DNA of 32,743 bases from Chlamydomonas sphaeroides (GCA_001662425.1 BDDC01000272.1:46642-79384), one strand, 5' to 3'; numbered from the stretch's first letter, positions 21,729 through 32,428 are shown. Notes: generated by a model from the sequence alone, not told the origin. A program made the numbers and translations.

Positions 21729-23065
21729 TCCAGGCGCCGGGCGACGCCAGCTACCAGGCTGTCGTGTGCTTCAATTGTGGACACAATAGATATATAGGGA
21801 TCACGACGCCAAGCGGCTTGTGCGTAAGCTGTGATCGCTCTGTGGGGTGCAGGGCGCGAGAGCTGTGGGCGAGAACAGGGGGCGGGGGTATGGCCGACGG
21901 GCATCGCCGCATGGCCCGCGCCAAAACTTGAAAATCTTCCAGCTGTCGCCGTGGAACAACGTTCAAGGGGCAGATTGGACCAAGGGCAATAGGTTGGGAC
22001 AACACGCATTAGCAAGAAAGGACGGTGCGCCGCGACGCGCGCGCGCTCGAGGGGCCACGACAGACCCATGGGTCCGCAAGCGACCCTGGGCAGCCCGCCC
22101 CCGGCCGTCTCCTCCGCCAGCCCGCTCGCCGCTCGCTGACGGTGTCGTGCACACACATGAGATGCCAGGTGCTGGCTGAGTGGTCTGCCACGCCTTGCTG
22201 GGTACCGGCGCCATGTGGCGACGGGAAGCGGGGGAAATGGGGCGCCAGGCTGGGGCAGCCATCGAGCTGCTCAAGTGAAGCTTGTAACGCGACCGCCTGT
22301 TGCCTTACAAATTGTAACCAGCGTGGAAGTCAGAGTAGAGTACCTGAGACAACCGCCTGTTGGCTTCCCTTGGGTTCAATCAGGCTTTGAGGGGGGCTTG
22401 CAGTGTTGGGTGGTCCCCCACAACCGCGGGTTGCAGCCGCGTCCCGCCTGACATGAATACGTAACAGGGGGCTGCACGGGTCTGCACGCGAGCGTGTGGA
22501 CCCACCGTTGTCGCACGAGCCTGCTAGCTGCGCAGGCACCCGCGTGCGCCCGCCCGGGGCTCCCAGTCAGCCCGGTCATGCCACCGGCAACTTGGTGGGA
22601 GATGCCTGGACAGGAGGGCATAGCGCAGCAGTTGCCGTGCCAGCCTGGCCCAGTCACTGCCCACAGCCCGTGGCTTACAGCGGCATCTCACGGCTCGAGC
22701 CTCGCCAAGACAAGGGGAGCAAGAGGTGTGATGGATAGGGAAGGGTGTGTGACCCTGCGTGACCCAGGGTGCCCCCCTGTTAGACCTGTAAGACCAGCAG
22801 GGAATGAAGAGCCGCAATGTGTCTCGCTGTGAGCCGTGCGAGCCCTTGCATTGAAGCAGTGGCTGCCGCCTGTCCCGCGCTTCCTCGCGATTCAGCGCCC
22901 GAGGTGGCGCACGCCAGGCCGGCGAGGCACACGCACCCGACACGCGCAGCACCAACGTGCGAGGGCCCCGTTCGCTCGCTACATAAAGGCCTGTCGCCCC
23001 CCACCAGGGGCCACTCGTCCTATACGCAGCACCATGTTGGCAGTCCCGCGTTGCCCGTTGCTCTG

Positions 23066-23086
23066 ACCGGCTCCAAACCAGCCGGT
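23066..23086. repeat. 7-bp inverted repeat (hairpin)
   Basis: ACCGGCT (23066-23072) and AGCCGGT (23080-23086) are perfect inverted copies with a 7-nt loop. The hairpin lies just upstream of the larger inverted repeat at 23097-23140. Confidence 0.75.
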
Positions 23087-23096
23087 TTGACGGTGC

Positions 23097-23140
23097 CATG
23101 CTGTCGACCTGAGTCGACGAAGGCACAGGTCGACAGCATG
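23097..23140. repeat. Perfect 14-bp inverted repeat with 16-nt loop
   Basis: CATGCTGTCGACCT (23097-23110) and AGGTCGACAGCATG (23127-23140) are exact reverse complements. The loop carries a third GTCGAC. An alternative 5-bp stem, GTGCC (23093-23097) with GGCAC (23122-23126), is also possible. The repeat lies about 300 bp upstream of the next start codon. Confidence 0.9.
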
Positions 23141-23436
23141 TTTCATGTTACTTCCAAAATGACTCGGGTACTGTGGGGGCCCCGCAGCAACCGGAGCCCT
23201 TCACCGCATGCTGGGCTCCCGCTTGCTTTAACGCTCATTCCGTCATGCAGCTGCTTCGTTTAATTCGCGATTAATTAGCAAGCGCCTATGGGCCATGTGG
23301 GCTTCGTCGCGGGGGCCCAAATAGCCTGCCGTACTGCTTTTCGATCACCCCCAGCCTATCACAGGTCGCTCTCCACGCCACTCTGAGCACCCACCCAGCG
23401 CCTCGTCGAGCCAAGCACTTTCAACAGCTAGCAACC

Positions 23437-24845
23437 ATGGCCCTCGCTGCTCGCTGCAAGGCGCCCGCTGCCGTCAGCGCCGCTCGCTCGAGGCGCTCGG
23501 TGCGCGTCTCCGCCCACAAGGGTGAGCGTAGCATGTAGATGCAGCTATGTTTGGATCGGCGACGGAAGCGACAAGCGGTTGGCGATCCTTGGCTGCCATA
23601 GCTCGGCTTGCACAAAGACGTGGACGATCCCCACCCGCGAGAGGGTCGCTTGCGGGCGGCGCCCTCTTCGAGGCTACCGACTGCGACGATACTCACGCCG
23701 GCGTGCCCCTGACGTTGTCGCAGGCCTGGAGCAGGTGCAGAGCGCTGCCGCGGCGTTCGTTGCCGCGACTCTCATCGCCGCGCCCGTCCACGCTGGTGTG
23801 GTCCTTCAACAGCCCGAGCTGAAGAAGGTACGCATGGATGCCATCATGGCCAACAGGACTGTCCTGGGCTCTGCCACACGCTCGCGCGAGCGTTGTGAGC
23901 TTGCATCACCAACTCGCTGTCCTCATCATCATGCCCAATTTCTTGCACAACCATCCTACAGGTCTTCCAGGACACTGGCGCGCCGGCCCCCCCGGTGAAG
24001 CGCGAGTTCAAGGGCCTGACCGCCCCCTCGCTGCCGTCGGCCCCCAAGGCCGCTGCTGAGGCCCCCAAGGCCGAGAAGAAGGAGGTCTCGGAGTCGAGCG
24101 GCGGTGGCCTGGACCCCCGCAGCATCGCCCTGCCAGGCGCGTCAGGAGGGGTTTACGGCTAGGCAAGAGCGCAGCTCCAGGGCAAACCGAGCTCCAGCTC
24201 GTATGGGCCGTCTTCACGTGACGTGGTCTGCCCAGTGCCTTAGTGTTGCAAGCATCCTTCTGTGAAACCCCGCTTTCCTCTGTGTCACAGGCGCCCTGGT
24301 GCTGTCCATCGGTGGCTTCGTGGCTGCCGGGAAGATCGACCCCTCCTTCAACGAGTGGGCCCTGGAGGCGGCCGTCCGGGTGCGTGGCCGCCCGCCTGAT
24401 TGCATAGATGCCATTTCCGCGCACCGCACCGCCTTGTCTGTGCCCCAGCCAGCTGTGCCTACCTGTGGCCTTGCTGCGCCACGCGCCTGCCTGCGTTGTT
24501 TGGTCCCACCTCGTTGTGACACTGACGACACTCTGTGCTAATGCCGCACAGGACTCGAACAACTACGCCGGGTACGAGTCGACGCTCAAGTCCGAGAACG
24601 GCGTGACCTTCCCCAAGGCCGCCACCGGCACCAAGAAGGTGAGCGCCGGCTCCCGCCTCGCTAATTGACTCCTTTCCTGCGGTTTACTACCGGCCGCTAT
24701 CAGTCATGCTGTGTTCAATATGCGCTTGAGCGCCTGAACGCCTGCGACTCACCACGCCCCCTCTCTGCAACCCTGTCCCTCTGTCCCGCATTAGGTGAAG
24801 GCCGCCACCTCGACCAAGAAGGGTGGCTTCTTCGGCAAGAAGTAA
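23437..24845 (+). CDS. Plastid/thylakoid membrane protein of unrecognised family (6 exons, 196 aa)
   Basis: Exons: 23437-23521, 23724-23827, 23962-24136, 24291-24379, 24552-24638, 24795-24845 (591 nt, in frame). The start has context GCAACCATGG. Residues 1-28 (MALAARCKAPAAVSAARSRR...) are a typical chloroplast transit peptide. Residues 36-52 are hydrophobic and end in PVHA, like a thylakoid-lumen cleavage site, although cleavage is not certain. A Pro/Ala/Lys-rich linker follows. Residues about 117-137 (SIALPGALVLSIGGFVAAGKI) can span a membrane. The tail has DPSFNEWALEAAV, NNYAGYESTLK and a basic KKGGFFGKK end. I considered the DUF1118 (RIQ) group of grana proteins but cannot confirm it. Intron 3 (24137-24290) starts with GC instead of GT; the neighbouring phases require that donor. 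Short introns and moderate codon bias suggest a well-expressed photosynthetic gene. Confidence 0.88.
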
Positions 24846-25327
24846 AGCAGCTGCCCACGTGCGGCATGCCAGAGGAGCGGCAGCGGGCGCCGGGCCGCGA
24901 GGCCCGACCGACGCGTTGGAGCTTCGCTTGCGAGGCGTCCGCGGCGCAGCTCCCGTGGGCTTAGCACTCTGGAATTCGCCTAGACCTATCGATCCGCCGG
25001 GGAGCCACCCCCGGCTGGCCCATCCCCTCGTGCACACGCGCGTTTGCGGACGCTCGGAGCGGAGGAGGGCCTTAACGGCGCGCTGCGCTGATGAAGGCCG
25101 CTGGCCCTGACCGCGACGGTTTGTGCCGGTGGTGCTTCTGTTTGGGAGGGCTCGGCGCCGGCCCGACGAGCGGGTGCCAAATTTTGGTGTGTTGTGCCGG
25201 CATGGATGCGCTTTTGTGCGCTCGGGAGTTCGTGGGCCGGCGCGCTGAGCACGTGCTGCGCGTCTGCGGCATGTTGTGATTGGCCTAGCATGGATGTATA
25301 CGCTCTCTCCTCGGCCTCATGATGAAG

Positions 25328-25332
25328 TGTAA
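25328..25332 (+). terminator. Poly(A) signal (TGTAA) of the thylakoid protein gene
   Basis: TGTAA lies 483 nt past the stop codon at 24843-24845. A second TGTAA at 25413-25417 is an alternative. Confidence 0.55.
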
Positions 25333-25400
25333 CTCGCATGGACCCGAGACCCCGCCGTACTGTTGGCATCGGGGCCCCTGAGCCCCTAAGGAGAGACGAC

Positions 25401-25520
25401 CCACATGCTTCGTGTAACCCACGTTTTCGCAGGTAACAGATATTCCTTCTGTGACTTCGTTCTAGCTTATCATTAACCCATGGGCCCCCAAGAGGGGCGA
25501 GCCACATGCTTCGTGTTACA
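25401..25520. repeat. Duplicated 15-mer carrying opposite poly(A) signals
   Basis: CCACATGCTTCGTGT is found at 25401-25415 and 25502-25516. The first copy continues into TGTAA on the plus strand (25413-25417). The second continues into TTACA (25516-25520), which is TGTAA on the minus strand. Upstream of both copies the similarity extends weakly (GGGCCCC..., AGGGG-type purine runs). Confidence 0.8.
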
Positions 25521-26329
25521 ACGTAGCGATGCCAGGGGAAGCGCATGCTTCCCGGCTAGCGCACGACGCCCAATGCGGGCAGTAATGAGTGCAAGGTGCC
25601 CTTTCGCTGACAGGCACGATGCCAGGCGGTCAGCCGGCAGCAGTGCTCCAGAGCACAGCGCCCGAGCAGGGCAGCCCCCCGAACCCGAGCAGTACGTAAC
25701 ACCACGAGTTCATGGCGGTGGCCCGCGCTTGTGATGAGGCACGGCATGATGTCATGGCTCAACCAGATTGAGATGCAGCCCCGCGTGAAGTCAAATGACG
25801 GTTGACACACATCCACACAGAACGCGTCCCGGCAGGAAGGCCTTCACACAATCATACAATGACCCGCGCCAGGCACAAACCTGCGCCACGAAAGCGGCCA
25901 TGCGTTGATGCGACCGCATGGGCCGGGCCCCACGCGAAAAGAACACCACTCCGCTAAGCACCACTCCTGCGCAATCGCCCCACATAAAAGCCGGATCGGA
26001 GCATCCCCTGGCGGCACCTGGCTGGCGCCGCCAAGGCGCGGCTCCTCCTGCGCCCCGCCGCCGCGCATCTGCTTGCGTCCAAGCGTCTCCATGCACATGC
26101 ACATGCCCACACTAGCGTGGTAGCTGCTGGGCCGCCGGCGCCAGCAGCGGTCGCCAGGCCGCAGGGCCGACGGCGATGAATGGCTCGTGAGTGAGCCGGT
26201 GTGCTGGCACGCGCAATGCCCACTCGGGCAGGCTCAACGCAACCCAAGACCTGTCCGCCCGGCAGGAGTGTGTCCGCTCGTGTCCGCAGTGTCCACAGCT
26301 CTCGGCCCAATGCGGGTCCATACATGCGT

Positions 26330-27309
26330 CTATGCGTAAGTGGCGGGTGCCTGAGGGCAGGGGAGCCAAGCCTCGGATTCAGGGCCTGTTTTCCGGATTT
26401 AGGGCAGGTGGTCAAAGCAGGGGCGCAACACCACCCAACCGCGCGCTGTGCACGCTGGCTTCCCATGCCACTCACCCGTTCCGGGCCCAGAGCGCGCTGT
26501 GGAGCGCCCAGCGCCGCCGGCGCCGCCGCCACTGCCGCGCTCCAGGAGCTGCCGTCCGCTGACAAGGGTGCAGCTGGAGGAAGCGCGCCGCTGCCCTTGC
26601 CGCCGCCTCCGCCGGACCCGCCGTTCGCAGCGCCCGCTCCGTCGCTGTTGCTGCCCGCCCGGAGGACCGACGGGAGGCTGGCGCCGCCGCCCTGCGGCGG
26701 CCGTGCCGGCGAGGCGGCCACTCCAGGCGGCCCTGGCTCCCCAGACGCCGGCGCGGCCTCGCCCGGCGTGCGCTGCGGCGAGGGGCCGGCGGCAGGCTCC
26801 GGCTGCGGCGCGGCCGCGCCCTCGGACCCCGGCTGCGCGGGCCATGGCGGCGTCGCGCCGCCGCCGTTGGCGTCCGCCGTACGCGGCACGGCCGGCCCCG
26901 ACGCCGCGCCCTCCTCCTGCTCCACCGCCCCCGCCACCGCCGGCCCAGCCGAGCCCTCGGCCCCTCCCCCGCCTGCGCCTCCGTTGCCGCTCGGCGACAC
27001 GTCGCCAGCGCCCGTCGTCGGGTCCGCACCCAGCGGCACCGCCAGCCGGGCCCGCTGCGGCGCCGCCGCGTCGTCATTTGACGTCACCATGGCGGCGCCG
27101 TCGTCGCGGCCGTCGCTGCCCATGTCCGCGTCGGCCTCGGCGTCCGCCTCCATCGCCGCCGCCACGGCGTCCGCCCACTCCGCGTGGCCGTCGGAGCCGT
27201 CGGCGCCGTCGCGGTCGCGGTCGCGCTCGCCGTCGTCGGCGCCAAGGTCAAGGCTGCCCAGCATGAGGGACATGCGCCGGACCTGCGTGGCGCCGCCGCG
27301 CTCGTGGCC

Positions 27310-27358
<49 letters not shown>

Positions 27359-29797
27359 CGCTGGCGCTTGCTGTGCGGCGGGTGCATGCCGATGATGCTG
27401 CCGCGGCCGGGCGTCTTGACGCCGGCGTGAGCGGCAGCGGCGGCGGCAGCGGCGCCAGGGCCCAGAGTTGCCGCGGACAGGTCGTCTGGGAGGCCTGCGG
27501 CGGCGGACCCAGCGTCCCCCACGAACGCCAGCGGCAGGTTGGGCAGCAGGCCGGCTCGTGAACCTGCGCGCATGGAGAGCGTTGCGGCGGCGGCGCAGTG
27601 AGCAGCAAGCGGCAAGGGCGCGTGAAGGAGCACAGCCATTCAGGCGCAACCCTTGGCCGGCAGCCCCCGGTCCCGGCGTAGGCCGTACCTGCGGCCGCGC
27701 GCTTGTTGGATGTGCCGCTGCGCCGCCTCAGCGACACCCGCTCGCGCTCGCTCTTGCGCTTGCGGGCGCCTGGCGGCGGCGGCGGCAGTGGCGGCCCCAG
27801 CGACAGCGTCGCCAGCGGCCCCGACGGCGGGCCCGACGGCAGCGCCGCCCCGCTGCCGGGACTGCTCAGCTGCGGCGGCGGCAGCGCTGCGCCGCAGAAG
27901 GCCGGCAGCAGGCCGGGGTCCGGCGGCGACGTGGACCGCCGCCGCTGGCCTGCTGCGTGCACCGCGGCGGCGGTGCTCGGTGGCTGCGGCTCGACGGCCG
28001 GGACGAGGCCGGAGCGCGGGCGCAGCAGCAGCAGGGGCCCCGAGGAGCCGCTGCCGCTGTTGCCAGTGCCATGCATCGGCTGCGGCGACAGCACGGCGGA
28101 GTCGGAGCCCAGGGCAGCGGCCGCCACCGCCGCCGCCGCCGCCGCCGCGGCCGCGGGCACCTGCAGCGGCGCCTGTGGCTCGGCCGCGGCCTGCACCGTG
28201 GCGGCAGCGTCGAGCGCTGGCGGCGGCGACCTGCCGTGCAGCGGCGGCGTCAGCCGCAACGACGACACCAAGCCTGCCGCCGCCGCCGCCGACACGCCCG
28301 CCACAAGCGCGTCCGACTGGCTCCGCATCAGGCCGCAGCCCAGGCTCGGCGCCGCCGGCTCGCGGGCGGTGTGCCCCTCGGGCCCCAGGCGGAGGCCCCC
28401 CAGCGCCAGCGCCTCGACGGCGGCGGCGCCGTCGGGCTGCTGCTGTCCGCCGCCGGCTGTGGAGCGGTCTTGCATGGGGACGTCCGCCTCGGCCGAGTCG
28501 GGTGCCCCTGGCGGCGGCACGACTGCGGCGGCGGGCTGCGAGGGGCCCCCGGCGGCGGCGGCAGGCAGCGGCCGGGAGCTGCCGAGCGTGCCGGCGAAGG
28601 AGGCGCAGCGGCGCGCGGCCGCCTTGAGCGTGCCGCGCCAGACGGCCAGCAGGTGCCTGCGTTGGGGCGGTTTGGGGAAAGGGATCAGCAAGGGGGCAGC
28701 AGTGCTGCGGAACGGCACGCGGTAGGCCCTGGGGCCGGCGGCGGCCCGCACCCGCCCCGCGGCCAGCACCAGCCACGGCTCCAGCCACCAGCCCCGCAAC
28801 CGAGCAGCAGCAGCACTAGGCACCAGCCCAGCCCCCCAGCAACCAGCCGCCCCGCGGCACCGCCAGCCGCGCCCACCTGGCCGCCGCCGCCACCTGCGGC
28901 GCCGCGTGGTGCTGCAGCGGCGCCACCAGGCCAGCCACCTGGCTGTCCGCCAGCAGCGCCGGCGTGGCGGGCAGCGCCGCTAGCAGCGACAGCAGCAGCG
29001 CCACGCCTTGGCCGTTGCCGGCGGCCAGCGCGCGGCGCAAAGAGCACTTGAGCTGCAGCATCTCGGCTAGCGCGGGGTCGGGGCCGCAGGCGGAGACGGA
29101 GGCAGGGTCGGTTGGCGCTGCGGCGGCGGTGAAGGCCGGAGCGGCGGCGGCGTCCGCGGGGAGGGCGGCTGTCGCGTGTGGGTGGCCATGGCTGTGGTGG
29201 CGCGGGGGAAGGTGGCCCGGCGCGGCGGCCGCGTCCGCGCCGGGCAGCGCGATCGCGAGCGCGGAGAAGCTGGCGAGGCCGGCACATGCGGCGGCGGCCG
29301 TGGCCGAGGGCGGCAGCCCGTGCCAGGGCGGCGGCACGGCGAGGCCGGGCAGCGGCCGGGCTTTGGACGAGCGGGCTGCGGGCAGGGGCCAGGGATGTGG
29401 CAAGGGTGAAGCATGGCAAGGGTGAAGCATGGCAAGGGTGAGGCACGGCAAGGGGCAGGGGCCAGGGATGTGGCAAGGGTGAAGCACGGCAAGGGTGAAG
29501 CACGGCAAGGGGCAGAGGCGTATGCGGACGGTGCTGACGGCAGGCAGGCGCTCCGCCTGGCCCCACTGCGGTGCCGAGCCGTACGCTCGGGCGCGAAAGA
29601 GACCACGGCACCGCCAGCCGCGCTGCCGTCAACCCGCTCACGGGCCGCCAGGGCCCTGCCCCTTCAGGTGCGGTGTGCCGCTGCCCCCGCTGCCGCCCAG
29701 GGCGCACCTCCTAGCCGCAGCGCGTTGCGGCCGCGCTCCGCGCCGCGCCCCGCGTGCTCGCCCTCATCGTCCGCATCAAAGCCCTCGTCGCTAAGCT

Positions 29798-29831
<34 letters not shown>

Positions 29832-31698
29832 AGGCCCTGACCCCGCGGCGTGCCGTTGCCCGCCGAGCTGCGCCGCCGCCAGCACCGCGTCCGACATGGA
29901 GTCGTCCTCGTCGCTGGCGGCCACAGGGGCCTGCTGCGCGGCCCGGCCCGAGCCCAGCAGCGACAGCGTCGCCGTCAGGCCGCCGTTGCCGCCGCCCGAG
30001 CGTGCCGCCACGCCATCCTCCCCTCGCAAGCTGAGGCCGCGCAGCGCGTCCCAGCCCGCCGAGCCGGCGGCCGGCGGTGGCCGCGGCCGGTCCGGGCTGG
30101 GCAGCAGCGCGCCGTCCGCGGTCCGGTCCGCGCAGCGCAGGTCGATCAGCATGGACCCCTCCGCCTCGTCCTCGTCCTCCCCGCCTGCGCCGGTGGAGCG
30201 CCCCGCAGCGGTGAGCCTCCGCCCCAGCGCCACCTCCGCCGCAGGCCGCAGCTCGCCCAGGCCGGGCCAGCCCGCGTCGCCAGCGCCCGCTGACGGCCGT
30301 CGATGCTGATGCTGATGCTGCTGGTGCTGCTGGTGCGGGTCGTGCGGATCGTGCGGATCGTGGGGCGGCCGCATGTGGTGCTGTGCGAAGCGCGGACGCG
30401 ACGCCCCCGCTTCTGTCGCCAGCGCGCCTGTGGGCAGGAGCCATGCCGGGGCGGGGGACCTGACTGCGCGGCACAGCCCTACCGCAGTACGCTACGGCGC
30501 CCCTGCTTGCGCACATTCTCTGCCCGTGTGCTGCGGACGTTGGGGCTAACGACCGCACCTGGGCCTTGCTCCGCGGCGGCACCTCCCGGCAGCCAGAGGC
30601 CGGCGGCAGCGGCTACTGCGAGCGCCTGCGGCCCCAGCCCGGCCGTGGCGCCCGGCTCGGCGAGGGCGAGGGAGGCCATCATGCGCAGTGGCACCAGCAC
30701 GCCGCCGTCGCGGTCGCGGCGGTGGGCCGGCGTGGGCTGGCCGGAGAAGGGGCCAGCCGGGGCCCCACCCACCAGCTGCAGCTGAAACGGCTGCAGCGGC
30801 CTGTTGGGATGGCGGCGGCGGGGGAGGAGCGCACAGGTTGGTTGGGAGCCAGAGCGGGTGCAGCGCAGGGCGTGGTGAGCGCGCTCTGGCCCAAGCAAGC
30901 TCTGCGGGCATCCGCAAGCTTCCCTTGCATCCCCTGCCGCCACCCTGCCTCGGCCGCCGCTCCAGCAAAGATGCCGCACAGGCGTCACAACACGCCACGG
31001 GACGCTGCCTCGGGAGCAGCCTCCCGCAACCCTGCACACGCGCGCAAGCGCTGCGCGCCCTACCGCTGCGTCTCGGCCTCGCCAGCTGACCCCGGGCCAT
31101 CAGCGAGCCCTGCGGCAGCTTCCAGCTGCGACTGCTGCAGCGCCGCCAGCGCCTCCGGCGGCAGCACGAATCCCGCTGGGCTGGCTTCCTGGCTGAGAAA
31201 CTGGCGCTGCTTGGAGCGCTTCTGCTGCTGGAGCTGCCGGGCGTTGTCGCGCAGCGAGGCGAGCGAGGGCGGGCAGACCCAGGACCGAAGGACCGCGGCG
31301 GTGGGCGAGGGCGGCGCGGCGGAGGCGCTGCCGCTGCCGTCCCGGGCCGCTCTGGGCGGGTACTCGTCCTGGGACAGGTGGTGCTCGGCACGTAGCGCAT
31401 AGGGCTGAGGCTGGTGCAGATGCTGCGGTTGTGAGGGAGCCATGTTTCCATCACTGAGAACGGCAGGCTGCAGCGCGGCATCGGGTCCTGCAACGGGGTA
31501 GGCAGTTGGGGAAGTAGAGGGTTTTGGCGGGGCGGACGGCGGAGTTGGCGCCAGGGCACGCTTTGGAACGCAGCGCGTGCAGTAAGCCTCGCACCCACCC
31601 GCAATGAGAAGGCCTGCGAGAGCCTCGTTGTGAGGATGCAGCTGGATGGGTACCGAGTAACCTTCGTCCTGCTGCTTGAGCTGACTACTATGCGCCAT
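26330..31698 (-). CDS. Large low-complexity protein with TFIIS N-terminal (LW/TND) domain (8 exons, 1353 aa)
   Basis: Exons: 31599-31698, 31064-31487, 30559-30800, 29708-30427, 28877-29375, 27689-28656, 26476-27563, and a tentative last exon 26330-26350 (4062 nt; all phases agree). The start MAHSSQLKQQDEGYSVP is the best in-frame Met. Most of the protein is Ala/Gly/Pro/Ser-rich with acidic patches and a His/Gln run. Residues about 605-675 fold as a helical bundle: LKCSLRRAL, ALLLSLLAALPATPALLADSQVAGLV, then LQHHAAPQVAAAARHLLAVWRGTLK. The split Leu-x-x-Trp motif (LLAVW) across the 28877/28656 splice is diagnostic of the TFIIS N-terminal domain found in TFIIS, IWS1, MED26 and plant SUO-type proteins. 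Basic KRKSERERVSLRRR and KTPGRG...HSKRQRH segments may be nuclear localisation signals. There is a run of 16 Gly. The function is probably in transcription elongation or Mediator, by inference. The C-terminal end beyond 26476 is uncertain. Confidence 0.8.
27307..27355. repeat. GCC trinucleotide repeat encoding poly-Gly
   Basis: There are 16 GCC/GGC units with one ACC interruption, read as 16 consecutive Gly codons on the minus strand between two His codons, in exon 7 of the TFIIS-N gene. The repeat is probably polymorphic in length. Confidence 0.9.
29384..29516. repeat. Two-level intronic minisatellite (16-bp unit)
   Basis: The unit GGCAAGGGTGAAGCAY is repeated at 29399, 29415 and 29431, then, after GGGGCCAGGGATGT, at 29472 and 29488. 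The GGGGCCAGGGATGT block also precedes the first set, so a larger unit has itself been duplicated. The array is inside the intron 29376-29707 of the TFIIS-N gene. Confidence 0.85.
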
Positions 31699-32428
31699 CG
31701 GACGAGAGGTTTCTTCGCGAGGCAAGCCGATTCCGGCCGGCCTGCCGCTAGTTTGGCTCTGTTGCGGTCTCCACTGCAACTCCGCAGCTGCCTGCAGCCA
31801 TCCACGGCGCGAGCGCTGCGCGATGTGCGCGGGCTGTTGGCTGAAGTCTTCCACCGCCCCGGGACGTCGCTGCCACGTGTAAGTAGCACGAGTGACAGCG
31901 CGCTAGGCTGTCCAGGGCCTCGTGATCAGCCGGGCCGACACTCGGAGTTGCGACTGGCTCGCCGTTTGCGCACGTCACAATGTATGCGGTGCTTAGCCCG
32001 CTCGGCGCTCGCTGCGATGGCTTGCTATGGATGCGTCGACAACAACGACGCTTGCAAGGGCCAACGCATTTCGTCTCGGTTGGCTCGGGCGTCAGCTCTG
32101 CTGTGCCGTTGAGTGTCAATATGTTCGCTTGCTGGTGTGGATGCCGTTACGAGGCTAGGTTACGAGTGTCAAGGCACCTCCGGCACAGCTTTCGCAGTTC
32201 CCCATCAAGGCTTCCACGCGCTTTGCCAGTACCAAACGTCCAAACCCCACGATCCCCATCGATCAGGCAGGTAGCTAGCAAACAATTCATTACGACTAGC
32301 GGCACCCTGCGATAGCTTCATTCCTGTGTGGCAGGGTTTTGAGCCTGTCGAACCGTGCAACCTTCTCCCAGCGATCGACCAAGAAGTCCAGTTATTATTA
32401 CAGCTTGAGTCAATTGAGCTGCGGTGGC
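31699..32428. promoter_or_regulatory. Divergent intergenic region of the TFIIS-N gene and the right-edge gene
   Basis: The two start codons (31698 minus, 32429 plus) are 730 bp apart and point away from each other. The open minus-strand frame continues upstream to about 31852 without an ATG, which suggests 5' UTR there. The AT-richer part at 31980-32410 is probably promoter. I see no gene in it. Confidence 0.5.

Larger units (their letters stand above)
21729..23436. other. Divergent intergenic region (HMG gene and thylakoid protein gene promoters)
   Basis: This 1.7-kb gap separates two divergently transcribed genes. I find no exon with family features on either strand. It contains a 15-bp near-repeat with 60-bp period (22292-22306 and 22352-22366, ACCGCCTGTTGSCTT), a possible TATA-like TACATAAAG near 22980, two adjacent hairpins (23066-23140) and an AT-rich patch near 23258-23280. 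The part close to 23437 should be the 5' UTR of the downstream gene. Confidence 0.5.
24846..26329. other. Convergent intergenic region between the thylakoid and TFIIS-N genes
   Basis: The plus-strand gene ends at 24845 and the minus-strand gene at about 26330, so this 1.5-kb gap holds two 3' UTRs. Poly(A) signals are at 25328-25332 and 25413-25417 (plus) and 25516-25520 (minus). Open frames here have no recognisable family features. The stretch 25840-26330 could include an alternative last exon of the minus-strand gene. Confidence 0.5.

Noticed and set aside
21729..22300. Minus-strand open frames of 84-143 codons upstream of the HMG-box gene
   Set aside because: They have no conserved motifs and do not join in phase to the HMG gene, whose own Met at 21728 gives a coherent N-terminus.
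25091..25279. 62-codon plus-strand frame downstream of the thylakoid gene
   Set aside because: It lies in the 3' UTR before the TGTAA signals, has no family features and no splice context.
26201..27430. 409-codon open frame on the plus strand
   Set aside because: It is antisense to TFIIS-N exon 7, Ala/Pro/Ser-rich, has no family features, and its openness follows from GC-rich codon use on the other strand.
27468..29051. 527-codon open frame on the plus strand
   Set aside because: It is an Arg/Gly/Ala/Pro-rich shadow of TFIIS-N exons 5-7 and crosses their introns; no motif supports it.
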